Source: Ianthella basta
Lineage: Eukaryota > Porifera > Demospongiae > Verongiida > Ianthellidae
Direction: 5' to 3'
NCBI GenBank assembly: GCA_964019415.1
Contig: OZ025870.1
Location: 3,680,908-3,744,907 of the forward strand
DNA length: 64,000 nucleotides
A program made the position numbers and the translations under genes. Positions within the stretch are counted from its first letter, which is position 1; each line of letters starts with the position of its first letter. This document shows positions 12,301-25,305 of the stretch, in pieces. Below the pieces are notes generated by a model. That model was not told where the DNA came from and ran no database searches. It saw only the letters and a list, made by a program, of their open reading frames with translations.

Positions 12301-15300
12301 AGCAAGATTTGGCAAGATATCACAAGGTAGATTTGGCAAGATTAGGCAAGATATGACGGGGTAAGATTTGGCAAGATTTGGCAAGATATGACAAGGTAAG
12401 ATTAAGCAAGATTTGGCAAGATATGACGAGGTAAGATTAAGCAAGATTTGGCAAGATATGACAAGGTAAGGTTTGGTAAGATTTGGCAAGATATGACAGG
12501 GTAAGATTTGGCAAGATTAGGCAAGACATGACAATGTAAGATTTGGCAAGATTTGGCAAGATAAGACAAGGTAAGATCTGCATGGCAAGATTAGGCAAGA
12601 TATGACAAGGTAAGATTCGGCAAGATTAGGCAACATGACAAGGTAAGATGAAGCGAGATTTGGCAAGATATCACAAGGTAGATTTGGCAAGATTTGGCAA
12701 GATATGGCAAGGTAAGATTTGGCAAGATTTGGCAAGATATGACGAGGTAAGATTAGGCAAGATAAGGCAAGATATGACAAGGTAAGATTTGACAAGATTA
12801 GGCAAGATATGACAAGGTAAGATCTGGCAAGATATGACAAGGCAAGATTTGGCAAGATAAGGCAAGATATGACAAGGTAAGATCTGGCAAGATGTTACAA
12901 GGTAAGATTCTGGCAAGATTAAGGAAGATATGACAAGGTGAGATCTGGCAAGATATGACAATGTAAGATTAAGCAAGATTTGGCAAGATATGACAAGGTA
13001 AGATTTGGCATGTTTAGGCAAAGTATGACAACGTAAGATTTGGCAAGATTGGGCAAGTTATGACAAGGTAAGATTTGGCAAGATTTGGCAAGATATGACA
13101 AGGTTAGATTAGGCAAGATTAGACAAGATATGACAAGGTAAGATTAGGCAACATTAGGCAAGATCTGACAAGATAAGATTTGGCAAGATTTGGCAAGATA
13201 TGACAAGGTAAGATTTGACAATATTAGGCAAGATATGACAAGGTAAGATTTGGCAAGATATAGCAAGATATGACAAGGTAAGAATTGGCAAGATTAGGCA
13301 AAATATGATGGGGTAAGATTTGGCAAGATTAGGCAAGATATGACAAGATAAGATTTGGCAAGATTTGGCAAGATATGACTAGGTAAGATTTGGCAAGGTT
13401 AGGCAAGATTTGACAAGGTAAGATTTGGCAAGATGTGGCAAGATATGACAAGGCAAGATTTGGCAAGATTAGGCAAGATGTGACAAGGTAAGATTTGGCA
13501 AGATTTAGCAAAATATGACAAGGTAAGAATTGGCAAGATTAGGCAAAATATGACAAGGTAAGATTTGGCAAGATTAGGCAAGATATGACAAGATAAGATT
13601 CGGCAAGATATGACAAGGTAAGATTAGGCAAGATTAGACAAGATATGACAAGGTATGATTAGGCAACTTTAGGCAAGATATGACAATATAAGATTTGGCA
13701 AGATTTGGCAAGATATGACAAGGTAAGATTAGGCAACCATATGCAAGATATGACAAGATAAGATTTGGCAAAATTTGGCAAGATATCACAAGGTAAGATT
13801 TGGCAAGATTAGGCAAAATATGACAAGGTAAGATTTGGCAAGATTTGGCAAGATATGACAAGGTAAGATTTGGCAAGATTAGGCAAGCTATGACAAGGTA
13901 AGATTTGGCAAGATTTGGCAAGATATGACAAGGTAAGATTTGGCAAGATTAGGCAAGATATGACAAGGTAAGATTTGGCAAGATTTGGCAAGATATGACA
14001 AGGTAAGATTTGGCAAGATTAAACAATATATGACAAGGTAAGATTTGGCAAGATTTGGCATGATATGACAAGGTAAGATTAGGCAAGATTAGACAAGATA
14101 TGACAAGATAAGATTTGACAAGATTTGGCAAGAAAATTTATGACAAGGTAAGATTTGGCAAGATTAGGCAAGATATGACAAGGTAAGATTTGGCAAGATT
14201 TGGCAAGATATGACAAGGTAAGATTTGGCAAGATTTAGCAAGATATGACAAGGTAAGATTTGGCAAGATTAGGCAAAATATGACAAGGTACGATTTAGCA
14301 AGATTAGGCAAGATATGACAACATAAGATTTGGCAAGATTTGGCAAGATATGACAAGGTAAGATTTGGCAAGATTTAGCAAAATATGACAAGGTAAGATT
14401 AAATAAGATTTGGCAACATATGAGAAGGTGAGATTTGGCAAGATTAGGCAAGATATGAAGGGGTAAGATTTGGCAAGATTTTAGCAAGATATGACAAGGT
14501 AAGATTTGGCAAGATTTGGCAAGATATGACAAGGTAATATTAAGCAAGATTTGGCAAGATTTAACGAGGTAAGATTAAGCAAGATTTGGCAAGATATGAC
14601 AAGGTAAGATTTGGCAAGATTTGGCAAGATATGACAAGATAAGATTTGGCAAGATTAGGCAAGCTATGACAAGGTAAGATTTGGCAAGATTTGGCAAGAT
14701 ATGACAAGGTAAGATTTGGCAAGATTAGGCAAGATATGACAAGGTAAGATTTGGCAAGATTTGGCAAGATATGACAAGGTAAGATTTGGCAAGATTAAAC
14801 AAGATATGACAAGGTAAGATTTGGCAAGATTTGGCATGATATGACAAGGTAAGATTTGGCAAGATTAGACAAGATTTGACAAGGTATGATTAGGCAACTT
14901 TAGTCAAGATATGACAATATAAGATTTGGCAAGATTTGGCAAGATATGACTAGGTAAGATTTGGCAAGGTTAGGCAAGATTTGACAAGGTAAGATTTGGT
15001 AAGATTTGGTAAGATATGACAAGGTAAGATTTGGCAAGATTTAGCAAGATATGACAATGTAAGATTAAGCAAGATTTGGCAATATATGAGAAGGTAAGAT
15101 TTGGCAAGATTAGGCAAGATATGACAAGGTAAGATTTGGCAAGATTAGGCAAGATGTGACAAGGTAAGATTTGGCAAGATTTGGCAAGATATGACAAGGT
15201 AAGATTAAGCAAGATTATGCAAGATATGACAAGGTAAGATTAAGCAAGATTTGGCAAGATATGACAAGGTAAGATTTGGCAAGATTAGGCAAAATATGAC

Positions 15301-18300
15301 AAGGTAAGATTTGGCAAGATTAAACAAGATATGACAAGGTAAGATTTGGCAAGATTTGGCAACATATGACGAGGTAAGATTAGGCAAGTTAAGACAAGAT
15401 ATGGCAAGGTAATATTTGGCAAGATTAGGCAAGATATGACAAGGTAAGATATGGCAAGATATGACAAGGTAAGATTTGGCAAGATAAGGCAAGATATGAA
15501 AAGGCAAGATCAGGCAAGATATGACAAGGTAAGAATTGGCAAGATTAGGCAAGATATGACAAGGTAAGGTTTGGCAAGATAAGGCAAGATATGAAAAGGC
15601 AAGATCAGGCAAGATATGACAAGGTAAGAATTGGCAAGATTAGGCAAGATATGACAAGGTAAGATTTGGCAAGATTAGACAAGATATGACAAGGTAAGAT
15701 TTGGCAAGATTTGGCAAGATATGACAAGGTAAGATTTGGCAAGATTTAGCAAAATATGACAAGGTAAGAATTGGCAAGATTAGGCAAGATATGACAAGAT
15801 AAGATTCGACAAGATAAGACAAGGTAAGATTAGGCAAGATTAGACAAGATATGACAAGGTATGATTAGGCAACTTTAGGCAAGATATGACAATATAAGAT
15901 TTGGCAAGATTTGGCAAGATATGACTAGGTAAGATTTGGCAAGGTTAGGCAAGATTTGACAAGGTAAGATTTGGCAAGATTAGGCAAGATATGACAAGGT
16001 AAGATTTGGCAAGATTTGGCAAGATATGACAAGGTAAGATTAAGCAAGATTATGCAAGATATGACAAGGTAAGATTAAGCAAGATTTGGCAAGATATGAC
16101 AAGGTAAGATTTGGCAAGATTAGGCAAAATATGACAAGGTAAGATTTGGCAAGATTAAACAAGATATGACAAGGTAAGATTTGGCAAGATTTGGCAACAT
16201 ATGACGAGGTAAGATTAGGCAAGTTAAGGCAAGATATGGCAAGGTAATATTTGGCAAGATTAGGCAAGATATGACAAGGTAAGATATGGCAAGATATGAC
16301 AAGGTAAGGTTTGGCAAGATAAGGCAAGATATGAAAAGGCAAGATCAGGCAAGATATGACAAGGTACGATTTGGCAAGATTAGGCAAAATATGACAAGGT
16401 AAGATTTGGCAAGATTAGGCAAAATATGACAAGGTAAGATTTGGCAAGATTAAACAAGATATGACAAGGTAAGATTTGGCAAGATTTGGCATGATATGAC
16501 AAGGTAAGATTAGGCAAGATTAGACAAGATATGACAAGGTATGATTAGGCAACTTTAGTCAAGATATGACAATATAAGATTTGGCAAGATTTGGCAAGAT
16601 ATGACTAGGTAAGATTTGGCAAGGTTAGGCAAGATTTGACAAGGTAAGATTTGGTAAGATTTGGTAAGATATGACAAGGTAAGATTTGGCAAGATTTGGC
16701 AAGATATGACAATGTAAGATTAAGCAAGATTTGGCAATATATGAGAAGGTAAGATTTGGCAAGATTAGGCAAGATATGACAAGGTAAGATTTGGCAAGAT
16801 TAGGCAAGATGTGACAAGGTAAGATTTGGCAAGATTTGGCAAGATATGACAAGGTAAGATTAAGCAAGATTATGCAAGATATGACAAGGTAAGATTAAGC
16901 AAGATTTGGCAAGATATGACAAGGTAAGATTTGGCAAGATTAGGCAAAATATGACAAGGTAAGATTTGGCAAGATTAAACAAGATATGACAAGGTAAGAT
17001 TTGGCAAGATTTGGCAACATATGACGAGGTAAGATTAGGCAAGTTAAGGCAAGATATGGTAAGGTAATATTTGGCAAGATTAGGCAAGATATGACAAGGT
17101 AAGATATGGCAAGATATGACAAGGTAAGGTTTGGCAAGATAAGGCAAGATATGAAAAGGCAAGATCAGGCAAGATATGACAAGGTAAGATTTGGCAAGAT
17201 TAGGCAAGATATGACAAGGTAAGATTTGGCAAGATTTGGCAAAATATGACAAGGTAAGATTTGGCAAGATTTGACAAGATATGACAAGGTAACAATAAGC
17301 AAGATTTGGCAAGATATGACAAGGTAAGATTTGGCAAGATTAGGGAAGATATGACAAGGTAAGATTTGGCAAGATTTGGCAAGATATGCCAAGGTAAGAT
17401 AAGGCAAGATTAGGCACTATATGGCAAGGTAAGATTTGGCAAGATTTAGCAAGATATGACAAGGTAAGATTAGGCAAGATTTGGCAGGATATGACAAGGT
17501 AAGATTTGGCAAGATTAAACAAGATATGACAAGGTAAGATTTGGCAAGATTTGGCAAGATATGACAAGGTAAGATTAGGCAAGATTAGACAAGATATGAC
17601 AAGGTATGATTAGGCAACTTTAGGAAAGATACGACAATATAAGATTTGGCAAGATTTGGCAAGATATGACTAGGTAAGATTTGGCAAGGTTAGGCAAGAT
17701 TTGACAAGGTAAGATTTGGCAAGATTAGACAAGACATGACAAGGTAAGATTTGGCAAGATTTAGCAAGCTAGGACAAGGTAAGATTTCGCAAGATTTGGC
17801 AAGATATGACAAGGTAAGATTTGGCAAGATTAGGCAAGATATGACAAGGTAAGATTTGGCAAGATTAGGCAAGATGTGACAAGGTAAGATTAGGCAAGAT
17901 TAGACAAGATATGACAAGGTATGATTAGGCAACTTTAGGCAAGATATGACAATATAAGATTTGGCAAGATTTGGCAAGATATGACTAGGTAAGATTTGGC
18001 AAGGTTAGGCAAGATTTGACAAGGTAAGATTTGGTAAGATTTGGTAAGATATGACAAGGTAAGATTTGGCAAGATTTCGCAAGATATGACAATGTAAGAT
18101 TAAGCAAGATTTGGCAATATATGACAAGGTAAGATTTGGTAAGATTAGGCAAGATATGACAAGGTAAGATTAAGCAAGATTTGGCAAGATATGACAAGGT
18201 AAGATTTGGCAAGATAAGGCAAAATATGACAAGGTAAGATTTGGCAAGATTTAACAAGATATGACAAGGTAAGATTTGGCAAGATTTGGTAAGATATGAC

Positions 18301-21300
18301 AAGGTAAGATTAGGCAAGATTAGACAAGATATGACAAGGTATGATTAGGCAACATTAGGCAAGATATGACAAGATAAGATCTGGTAAGATTTGGCAAGTT
18401 ATGACAAGGTAAGATTAAGCAAGATTTGGCAAGATATGACAAGGTAAGATTTGTCAAGATTAGGCAAAATATGACAAGGTAAGATTTGGCAAGATTCAGT
18501 AAGATATGACAAGGTAAGATTTGGCAAGATTTGGTAAGATATGACAAGGTAAGATTAGGCAAGATTAGACAAGATATTACAACTGAAGGTAAGATTAGGC
18601 AACATTAGGCAAGATATGACAAGATAAGATTTGATAAGATTTAGCAAGTTATGACAAGGTAAGATTTGGCAAGAATAGGCAAGATATGACAAGGTAAGAT
18701 TTGGCTAGAATTGGCAAGATATGACAAGGTAAGATTTGGCAAGATTTGGCAAGATATGACAAGGTAAGATTTGGCAAGATTTGGCAAGATATGACAAGGT
18801 AAGATTAAGCAAGATTTGGCAAGATATGATGAGGTAAGATTTGGCAACATTTGGCAAGATATGACAAGGTAAGATTTGGCAAGATATGACAAGGTAAGAT
18901 TTGGCAAGATTTAATTGGCAAGATATGACAAGGTAAGATTAAGCAAGATTTGGCAAGATATGACGAGGTAAGATCTGGCAACATTTGGCAAGATATGACA
19001 AGGTAAGATCTGGCAAGATATGACAAAGTAAGATTTGGCAAGATAAGGCAAGATATGAAAAGGTAAGATTTGACTAGATTTGGCAAGATATGTCAAGGTA
19101 AGATCTGCATGGCAAGATTAGTCAAGATATGACAAGGTAAGATTAGGCAAGATTAGGCAACATGACAAGGTAAGATCAAGCAAGATTTGGCAACATATGA
19201 CGAGGTAAGATTAGGCAAGTTAAGGCAAGATATGGCAAGGTAAAATTTGACAAGATTAGGCAAGATATGACAAGGTAAGATCTGGCAAGATATGACAAGG
19301 TAAGATTCTGGCAAGATTAGGCAAGATATGACAAGGTAAGATCTGGCAAGTTATGACAAGGTAAGATTCTGGCAAGATTAGGCAAGATATGACAAGGTAA
19401 GATCTGGCAAGATATGACAAGGTAAGATTCTGGCAAGATTAGGCAAGATATGACAAGGTAAGATTTGGCAAGATTTGGCAAAATATGACAAGGTAAGATT
19501 TGGCAAGATTTGGCAATATATGACAAGGTAAGATTAGGCAACATTAGGCAAGATATGACAAGGTAAGATTTTGCAAGATTTGGCAAGATATGACAAGGTA
19601 AGATTTGGCAAGATTAGGCACTATATGGCAAGGTAAGATTTGGCAAGATTTAGCAAGATATGACAAGGTAAGATTAGGCAAGATTTGGCAGGATATGAGA
19701 AGGTTAGATTTGGCAAGATTAGGCAAGATATGACAAGGTAAGATTAAGCAAGATGTGGCAAGAGATTAGGCAAGATATGACAAGGTAAGATTTGGCAAAA
19801 TTTGGCAAAATATGACAAGGTAAGATTTGGCAAGATTAGGCAAGATATGACAAGGAAAGATTTGGCAAGATTTGACAAGATATGACTAGGTAAGATTAGG
19901 CAAGATTAGACAAGATATGACAATGTAAGATTCTGGCAAGATTAGGCAAGATATGACAAGGTAAGATCTGGCAAGATATGACAAGGTAAGATTTCGCAAG
20001 ATTTGGCAAGATATGACGAGGTAAGATTTTTCAAGATTTGGCAACATATGACAAGGTAAGATTAAGCAATATTTGGCAAGATATGACAAGGTAAGATTTG
20101 GCAAGATTAGGCAAAATATGACAAGGTAAGATTTGGCAAGATTAGGCAATATATGGCAAGGTAAGATTTGGCAAGATTTGGCAAGACATGACAAGGTAAG
20201 ATTTGGCAAGATTTAGCAAGATATGACAAGGTAAGATCTGGCAAGATTTGGCAAGATATGAGAAGGCAAGATTTAGCAAGATTAGGCAAGATATGACAAG
20301 GTAAGATTAAGCAAGATTTGACAAGATATGACGAGGTAAGATTAAGCAAGATTTGGCAAGATATGACAAGGTAAGATTTGGCAAGATTAAGCAAAATATG
20401 ACAAGGTAAGATTTGGCAAGATTAGGCAAGATATGACAAGGTAAGATTTGGCAAGATTTGGCAAGATATGACAAGGTAAGATTTGGCAAGATTTGGCAAG
20501 ATATGACAAGGTAAGATTAAGCAAGATTTGGCTAGATATGACGAGGTAAGATTTGGCAAGATTTGGCAAAATATGACAAGGTAAGATTTGGCAAGATTAG
20601 GCAAGATATGACAAGGTAAGATTTGGCAAGATTTGGCAAAATATGACAAGGTAAGATTTGGCAAGATTAGGCAAGATATGACTAGGTAAGATTAGGCAAG
20701 ATTAGACAAGATATGACAATGTAAGATTCTGGCAAGATTAGGCAAGATATGACAAGGTAAGATCTGGCAAGATATGACAAGGTAAGATTTCGCAAGATTT
20801 GGCAAGATATGACGAGGTAAGATCTTTCAAGATTTGGCAAGATATGACAAGGTAAGATTAAGCAATATTTGGCAAGATATGACAAGGTAAGATTTGGCAA
20901 GATTAGGCAAAATATGACAAGGTAAGATTTGGCAAGATTAGGCAATATATGGCAAGGTAAGATTTGGCAAGATATGGCAAGACATGACAAGGTAAGATTT
21001 GGCAAGATTTAGCAAGATATGACAAGGTAAGATCTGGCAAGATTTGGCAAGATATGAGAAGGCAAGATTTAGCAAGATTAGGCAAGATATGACATGGTAA
21101 GATTAAGCAAGATTTGGCAAGATATAACGAGGTAAGATTAAGCAAGATTTGGCAAGATATGACAAGGTAAGATTTGGCAAGATTAGGCAAAATATGACAA
21201 GGTAAGATTTGGCAAGATTAGGCAAGATATGACAAGGTAAGATTTGGCAAGATTTGGCAAGATATGACAAGGTAAGATTTGGCAAGGTTAGGCAAGATAT

Positions 21301-23245
21301 GACAAAGTAAGATTTGGCAAGATTTGGCAAGATATGACAAGGTAAGATTTGGCAAGATTAGGCAACATGACAAGGTAAGATTTGGCAAGATTTGGCAAGA
21401 TATGACAAGGTAAGATTTGGCAAGATTTGGCAAGATATGACAAGGTAAGATTTGGCAAGATTTGGCAACATATGACGAGGTAAGATTAGGCAAGATAAGG
21501 CAAGATATGACAAGGTAAGATTTGACAAGATTGGGCAAGATATGACAAGGTAAGATCTGGCAAGATATGACAAGGTACGATTTGACAAGATTATGCAAGA
21601 TATGACAAGGTAAGATCTGGCGAGATATGACAAGATAAGATTCTGGTAAAATTAGGCAAGATATGACAAGGTAAGATCTGGCAAGATATGATATGGTAAG
21701 ATTTGGCAAGATTTGGCAAGATATGACAAGGTAAGATCTGGCAAGATTAGGCAAGATATGACAAGGTAGAATTAAGCAAGATTTGGCAAGGTATTGAAGG
21801 TACGATTTGGCAAGATCTTGCAAGATATGACAATGTAAGATTTGGCAAAATTGGGCAAGATATTGCAAGGTATAATTTGGCAAGATTTGGCAAGATGTGA
21901 CAAGGTAAGATTAAGCAAGATTAGGCAAGATATGACAAGGTAAGATCTGGCAAGATTAGGCAAGATATGACAAGGTAAGATCTGGCAAGATTAGGTAAGA
22001 TATGACAAGGTATAATCTGGTAAGATATGACGAGGTATGATCTGGCAAGATATGACAAGGTAAGATCTGGCAAGATTAGGCAAGATATGACTAGGTAAGA
22101 TCTTGCAAGATTTGGCAAGATCTGACGAGGTATGATCTGGCAAGATATGATGAGGTAAGATTTGGCAAGATTAGGCAAGATATGACAAGGTAGGATTAGG
22201 CAACATTAGGCAAGATATGACAAGGTAGGATTAGGCAAGATTTGGCAAGATATGACAAGGCAAGATCTGGCAAGATATGACAAAGTAAGATTAAGAAATA
22301 TTTGGCAAGATATGAGAAGGTAAGATTTGGCAAGATTTGGCAAGATATGACAACGTAAGATTAAGCAAGATTTGGCAAGATATGATGAGGTAAGATTTGG
22401 CAAGATTTGGCAAGATATGACAAGGTAAGATCTGGCAAGATTAGGCAAGATATGACAAGGTAAGATCTGGCAAGATATGACGAGATATGATCTGGCAAGA
22501 TATGACAGGGTAAGATCTGGCAAGATTAGGCAAGATATGGCTAGGTAAGATCTTGCAAGATTTGGCAAGATATGACGAGGTATGATCTGGCAAGATATGA
22601 TGAGGTAAGATTTGGCAAGATTAGGCAAGATATGAGAAGGTAAGATTAACTTAAGCAAGATTTGGCAAGATATGACAAGGTAAGATTAAGCAAGATTTGG
22701 TAAGATATGACACGGTAAGATTTGGCAAGATTTGGCAAGATATGACCAGGTAAGATTTAAGCAAGATTAGGCAAAATATGACAAGGTAGGATTAGGCAAG
22801 ATTAGGCAAGATATGACAAGGTAGGATTAGGCAAGATTTGGCAAGATATGACAAGGCAAGATCTGGCAAGATATGACAAAGTAAGATTAAGAAATATTTG
22901 GCAAGATATGAGAAGGTAAGATTTGGCAAGATTTGGCAAGATATGACAACGTAAGATTAAGCAAGATTTGGCAAGATATGATGAGGTAAGATTTGGCAAG
23001 ATTTGGCAAGATATGACAAGGTAAGATCTGGCAAGATTAGGCAAGATATGACAAGGTAAGATCTGGCAAGATATGACGAGATATGATCTGGCAAGATATG
23101 ACAGGGTAAGATCTGGCAAGATTAGGCAAGATATGGCTAGGTAAGATCTTGCAAGATTTGGCAAGATATGACGAGGTATGATCTGGCAAGATATGATGAG
23201 GTAAGATTTGGCAAGATTAGGCAAGATATGACAAGGTAAGATTAA
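6347..23245. repeat. 25/35-bp minisatellite, block 2
   Basis: This is the longest uninterrupted block of the same array. Local tandem higher-order duplications can be recognised by equal spacing of variant units: about 723 bp (10,404 against 11,127), 835 then 820 bp (15,285, 16,120, 16,940), 796 bp (19,886 against 20,682) and 596 bp (about 22,210 against 22,806). A marker variant containing GATCTGCATGGCAAG recurs irregularly (for example near 6,935, 12,225, 12,575 and 19,107). Confidence 0.97.
22646..22649. other. Empty TTAA site paralogous to the MITE insertion
   Basis: The 596-bp array duplicate here reads TAAGATTAACTTAAGC without an insert. The later copy has the same left flank at 23,237-23,245 and the same right flank from 23,740, separated by the 490-bp MITE. 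The following roughly 90 bp of variant units match between the two copies. Confidence 0.8.
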
Positions 23246-23735
23246 CCCATTAGCACTGAAGTTTAAAATTCGCGCCGTGCACCAGGTGCCGAAATTAAAA
23301 TGGCGACGCACGTGAGCGATTCGGGGTGCCACAATTTTAACTTTATTCGTGCCCGAGACGGTAGGAAGAAGAGCGCCGTGTTGCCAATGTCAGGCGGAAA
23401 GATGGAAGGGTCGTCGCATACGACTTCAAGATTCCTGCTCGCCCTGGTTTAGTCGCTGCGTCGTGTAATAAACTCACCTTCACCCGTTGCGTACAGGGTG
23501 CAAACTTTGGCGCTCGAGTGCAGGCTTTGGACACAAGTAAGGGACGGGACAACGCGGCTGTTCCAAGCTCCGTGACTGCTATCTATTCTTCGAAAGTGGT
23601 GTGTCCTTGAAAGGCTCGTAGCGAGAAATATACGAAGGTTAATGCGCGCCTTCGGCTATGACGCCTACAGGCGTCATCCGGACTTTCGCGCAAACTAATA
23701 AATGACGCCTACAGGCGTCATTCGGCGCTAATGGG
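23246..23735. mobile_element. piggyBac-type MITE with TTAA target duplications
   Basis: This 490-bp insertion is flanked by TTAA at 23,242-23,245 and 23,736-23,739. Its ends are inverted: CCCATTAGCACTGAA on the left, and the complement of the right end reads CCCATTAGCGCCGAA (two mismatches in 15). TTAA duplication with CCC..GGG ends is the piggyBac superfamily signature. The interior is much more GC-rich than the array and has no convincing ORF. Near the right end are two copies of a 20-bp imperfect palindrome (arms ATGACGCCT and AGGCGTCAT), starting at about 23,658 and 23,702. Confidence 0.85.
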
Positions 23736-23995
23736 TTAACTTAAGCAAAATTTGGCAAGATATGACAAGGTAAGATTAAGCAAGATTTGGTAAGATATGA
23801 CACGGTAAGATTTGGCAAGATTTGGCAAGATATGACCAGGTAAGATTAAGCAAGATTAGGCAAAATATGACAAGGTAAGATTTGGCAAGATTAGGCAAGA
23901 TATGACAAGGTAATATTTGGCAAAATTTGGCAAGATATGACAAGGTAAGATTAGGCAAGATTAGACAAGATATGACAAGGTAAGATTAGGCAACA
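23736..23995. repeat. 25/35-bp minisatellite, block 3
   Basis: A short array segment lies between the MITE and LINE B. It continues the same variant-unit order as the duplicate after 22,650. It ends with ATTAGGCAACA (23,985-23,995), the left copy of the LINE B target duplication. Confidence 0.95.
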
Positions 23996-24183
23996 ATCAA
24001 TCAATCAATCAATCACCACAGCTTATCTCCTATGCAGGAGGTCGCCATTATCTTTACAATCAATCAATCAATCAATCACCACAGCTTATCTCCTATGCAG
24101 GAGGTCGCCGTTATCTTTACAATCAATCAATCAATCAATCACCACAGCTTATCTCCTATGCAGGAGGTCGCCGCTATCTTTAC
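23996..24183. repeat. Triplicated 63-bp 3' terminus of LINE B
   Basis: Three tandem 63-bp units each hold an (ATCA/TCAA)n microsatellite followed by CACCACAGCTTATCTCC, a conserved TATGCAGGAGGTCGCC word and ATCTTTAC. The units differ at only a few bases. They form the 3' end of LINE B as read on the minus strand, where each unit ends in the (TGAT)n tail. Confidence 0.85.
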
Positions 24184-24276
24184 AGTATTTAAAAATTTAT
24201 GACATTGTCATAGTTCAGTGTAACATCTACATATGCATAGTCTATAGTCAATATGTAGTATTATTCAAATCTGTAG

Positions 24277-24693
24277 CTAGAAGCTGTCAATCCATTTCTT
24301 TCTAGGTCTTCCTCTTGGCCTTTTCCCTGCAATTTTCTCAGTGTACACCTTCTTCACTAATCTGTTGTCTTCCATCTGCTCCAGCTTCTCCTTCCATGCT
24401 CTTTGTTTCCTTTTTACTTTTTCCATCACCTCCTCTCGTCCAACTGCCTCTCTCACATCGGCATTTCTTACTCGGTCCATCCTTGTCACTCCTTCGACTC
24501 TTCTCAAGTAAGCCATCTCTGTTGCCCCTAGTCTGCTCTCATGTCTTTTCATCACTGTCCATGTCTCACTGCCATACAGCATGTTTGGTAGCACTATCGC
24601 ATTGTACACCCTCATCTTCGTAGCTTTCTTCAACTCCTTCCTTTCCAACACCTCCTTCCGCATTGCTCCTATCACTCTGGCTGCTGCTCCCAC
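24277..24693 (-). pseudogene. LINE B ORF, C-terminal part
   Basis: About 139 residues are open, from RVIGAMRKEVLERKELKKAT, through NMLYGSETWTVMKRHE, the GVTRMDRVRNADVRE block and the KRKQRAWKEKLEQMEDNRL block, to PRGRPRKKWIDSF and a TAG at 24,277-24,279. The order matches the C-terminal region of LINE A residue block by residue block. The terminal PRGRPRK resembles an AT-hook core. The part joining it to the RT (about 24,694-24,830) is out of frame: MKYLGAILIE lies in a second frame and ADGTCEEEIEQRVGAAAR in a third. At least two frameshifts therefore separate this piece from the RT palm. Confidence 0.82.
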
Positions 24694-24774
24694 TCTCTGT
24701 TCAATTTCCTCTTCACATGTCCCATCTGCACTCGATCAGGATAGCTCCTAGGTATTTCATATTCTGCACTTGTT

Positions 24775-25305
24775 CTATCTCTTCCCCATCCACACACACT
24801 TTGCATTCTTCTCCTTTCCTACTCCTCCCTCCTTCCTAACCATCATCACTTTAGTCTTGCCCCAATGTATCTTCATTCCCCAGTTACTCATTGCCTTCTT
24901 CAACTCCCTCAAATTTGCCTCCATGTCCTCCTTCCTCTCTGTTAGTAGCATCACGTCATCTGCAAATAGCACTACACCCACTTCAGTAGTTGACATCTTC
25001 ACACCTCCAACAAAATTCTTCATTCCTTCCCTCACTATCTTATCCATGAAGACATTAAACAGCCATGGTGACATGACACAGCCCTGCCTCACTCCTTGTG
25101 TTATTGGGAACCAGCTTGACAATTCATCCTTTACTCTGACACACCCTTTACTCTTCTTGTACAATGATCTAATGGCCCTCAACAGTCTTCCCTTCACACC
25201 ATATTCCTCTAGCATTTTCCATAACTTATCTCTACCCACCCTGTCATACGCCTTTTCAAAATCCACACATGCCACCACCATCTTCTCTATCATCTTTTCA
25301 CTCAA
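24775..25305 (-). pseudogene. LINE B reverse transcriptase palm
   Basis: This open frame encodes an RT palm: CVDFEKAYDRVGRDKLW (motif A), GVRQGCVMSPWLFNVFMD (motif B), VVLFADDVMLL (motif C with both aspartates) and HWGKTKVMMV. It opens at the truncation point beside the array, so the methionine there is not a native start. After about residue 160 the frame departs from the expected protein and ends at a stop. The expected text then resumes in another frame toward 24,277. Motif C is better preserved than in LINE A. Confidence 0.85.

Larger units (their letters stand above)
23996..25304 (-). mobile_element. LINE B: 5'-truncated non-LTR retrotransposon
   Basis: This insertion is flanked by the 11-bp direct repeat ATTAGGCAACA (23,985-23,995 and 25,305-25,315). 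It matches the common array variant GATTAGGCAACATTAGG split by target-primed insertion. Read on the minus strand it runs from inside the RT domain, through the C-terminal region, to a 3' tail of (TGAT)n. The 5' end is truncated and no endonuclease is present. Confidence 0.9.
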
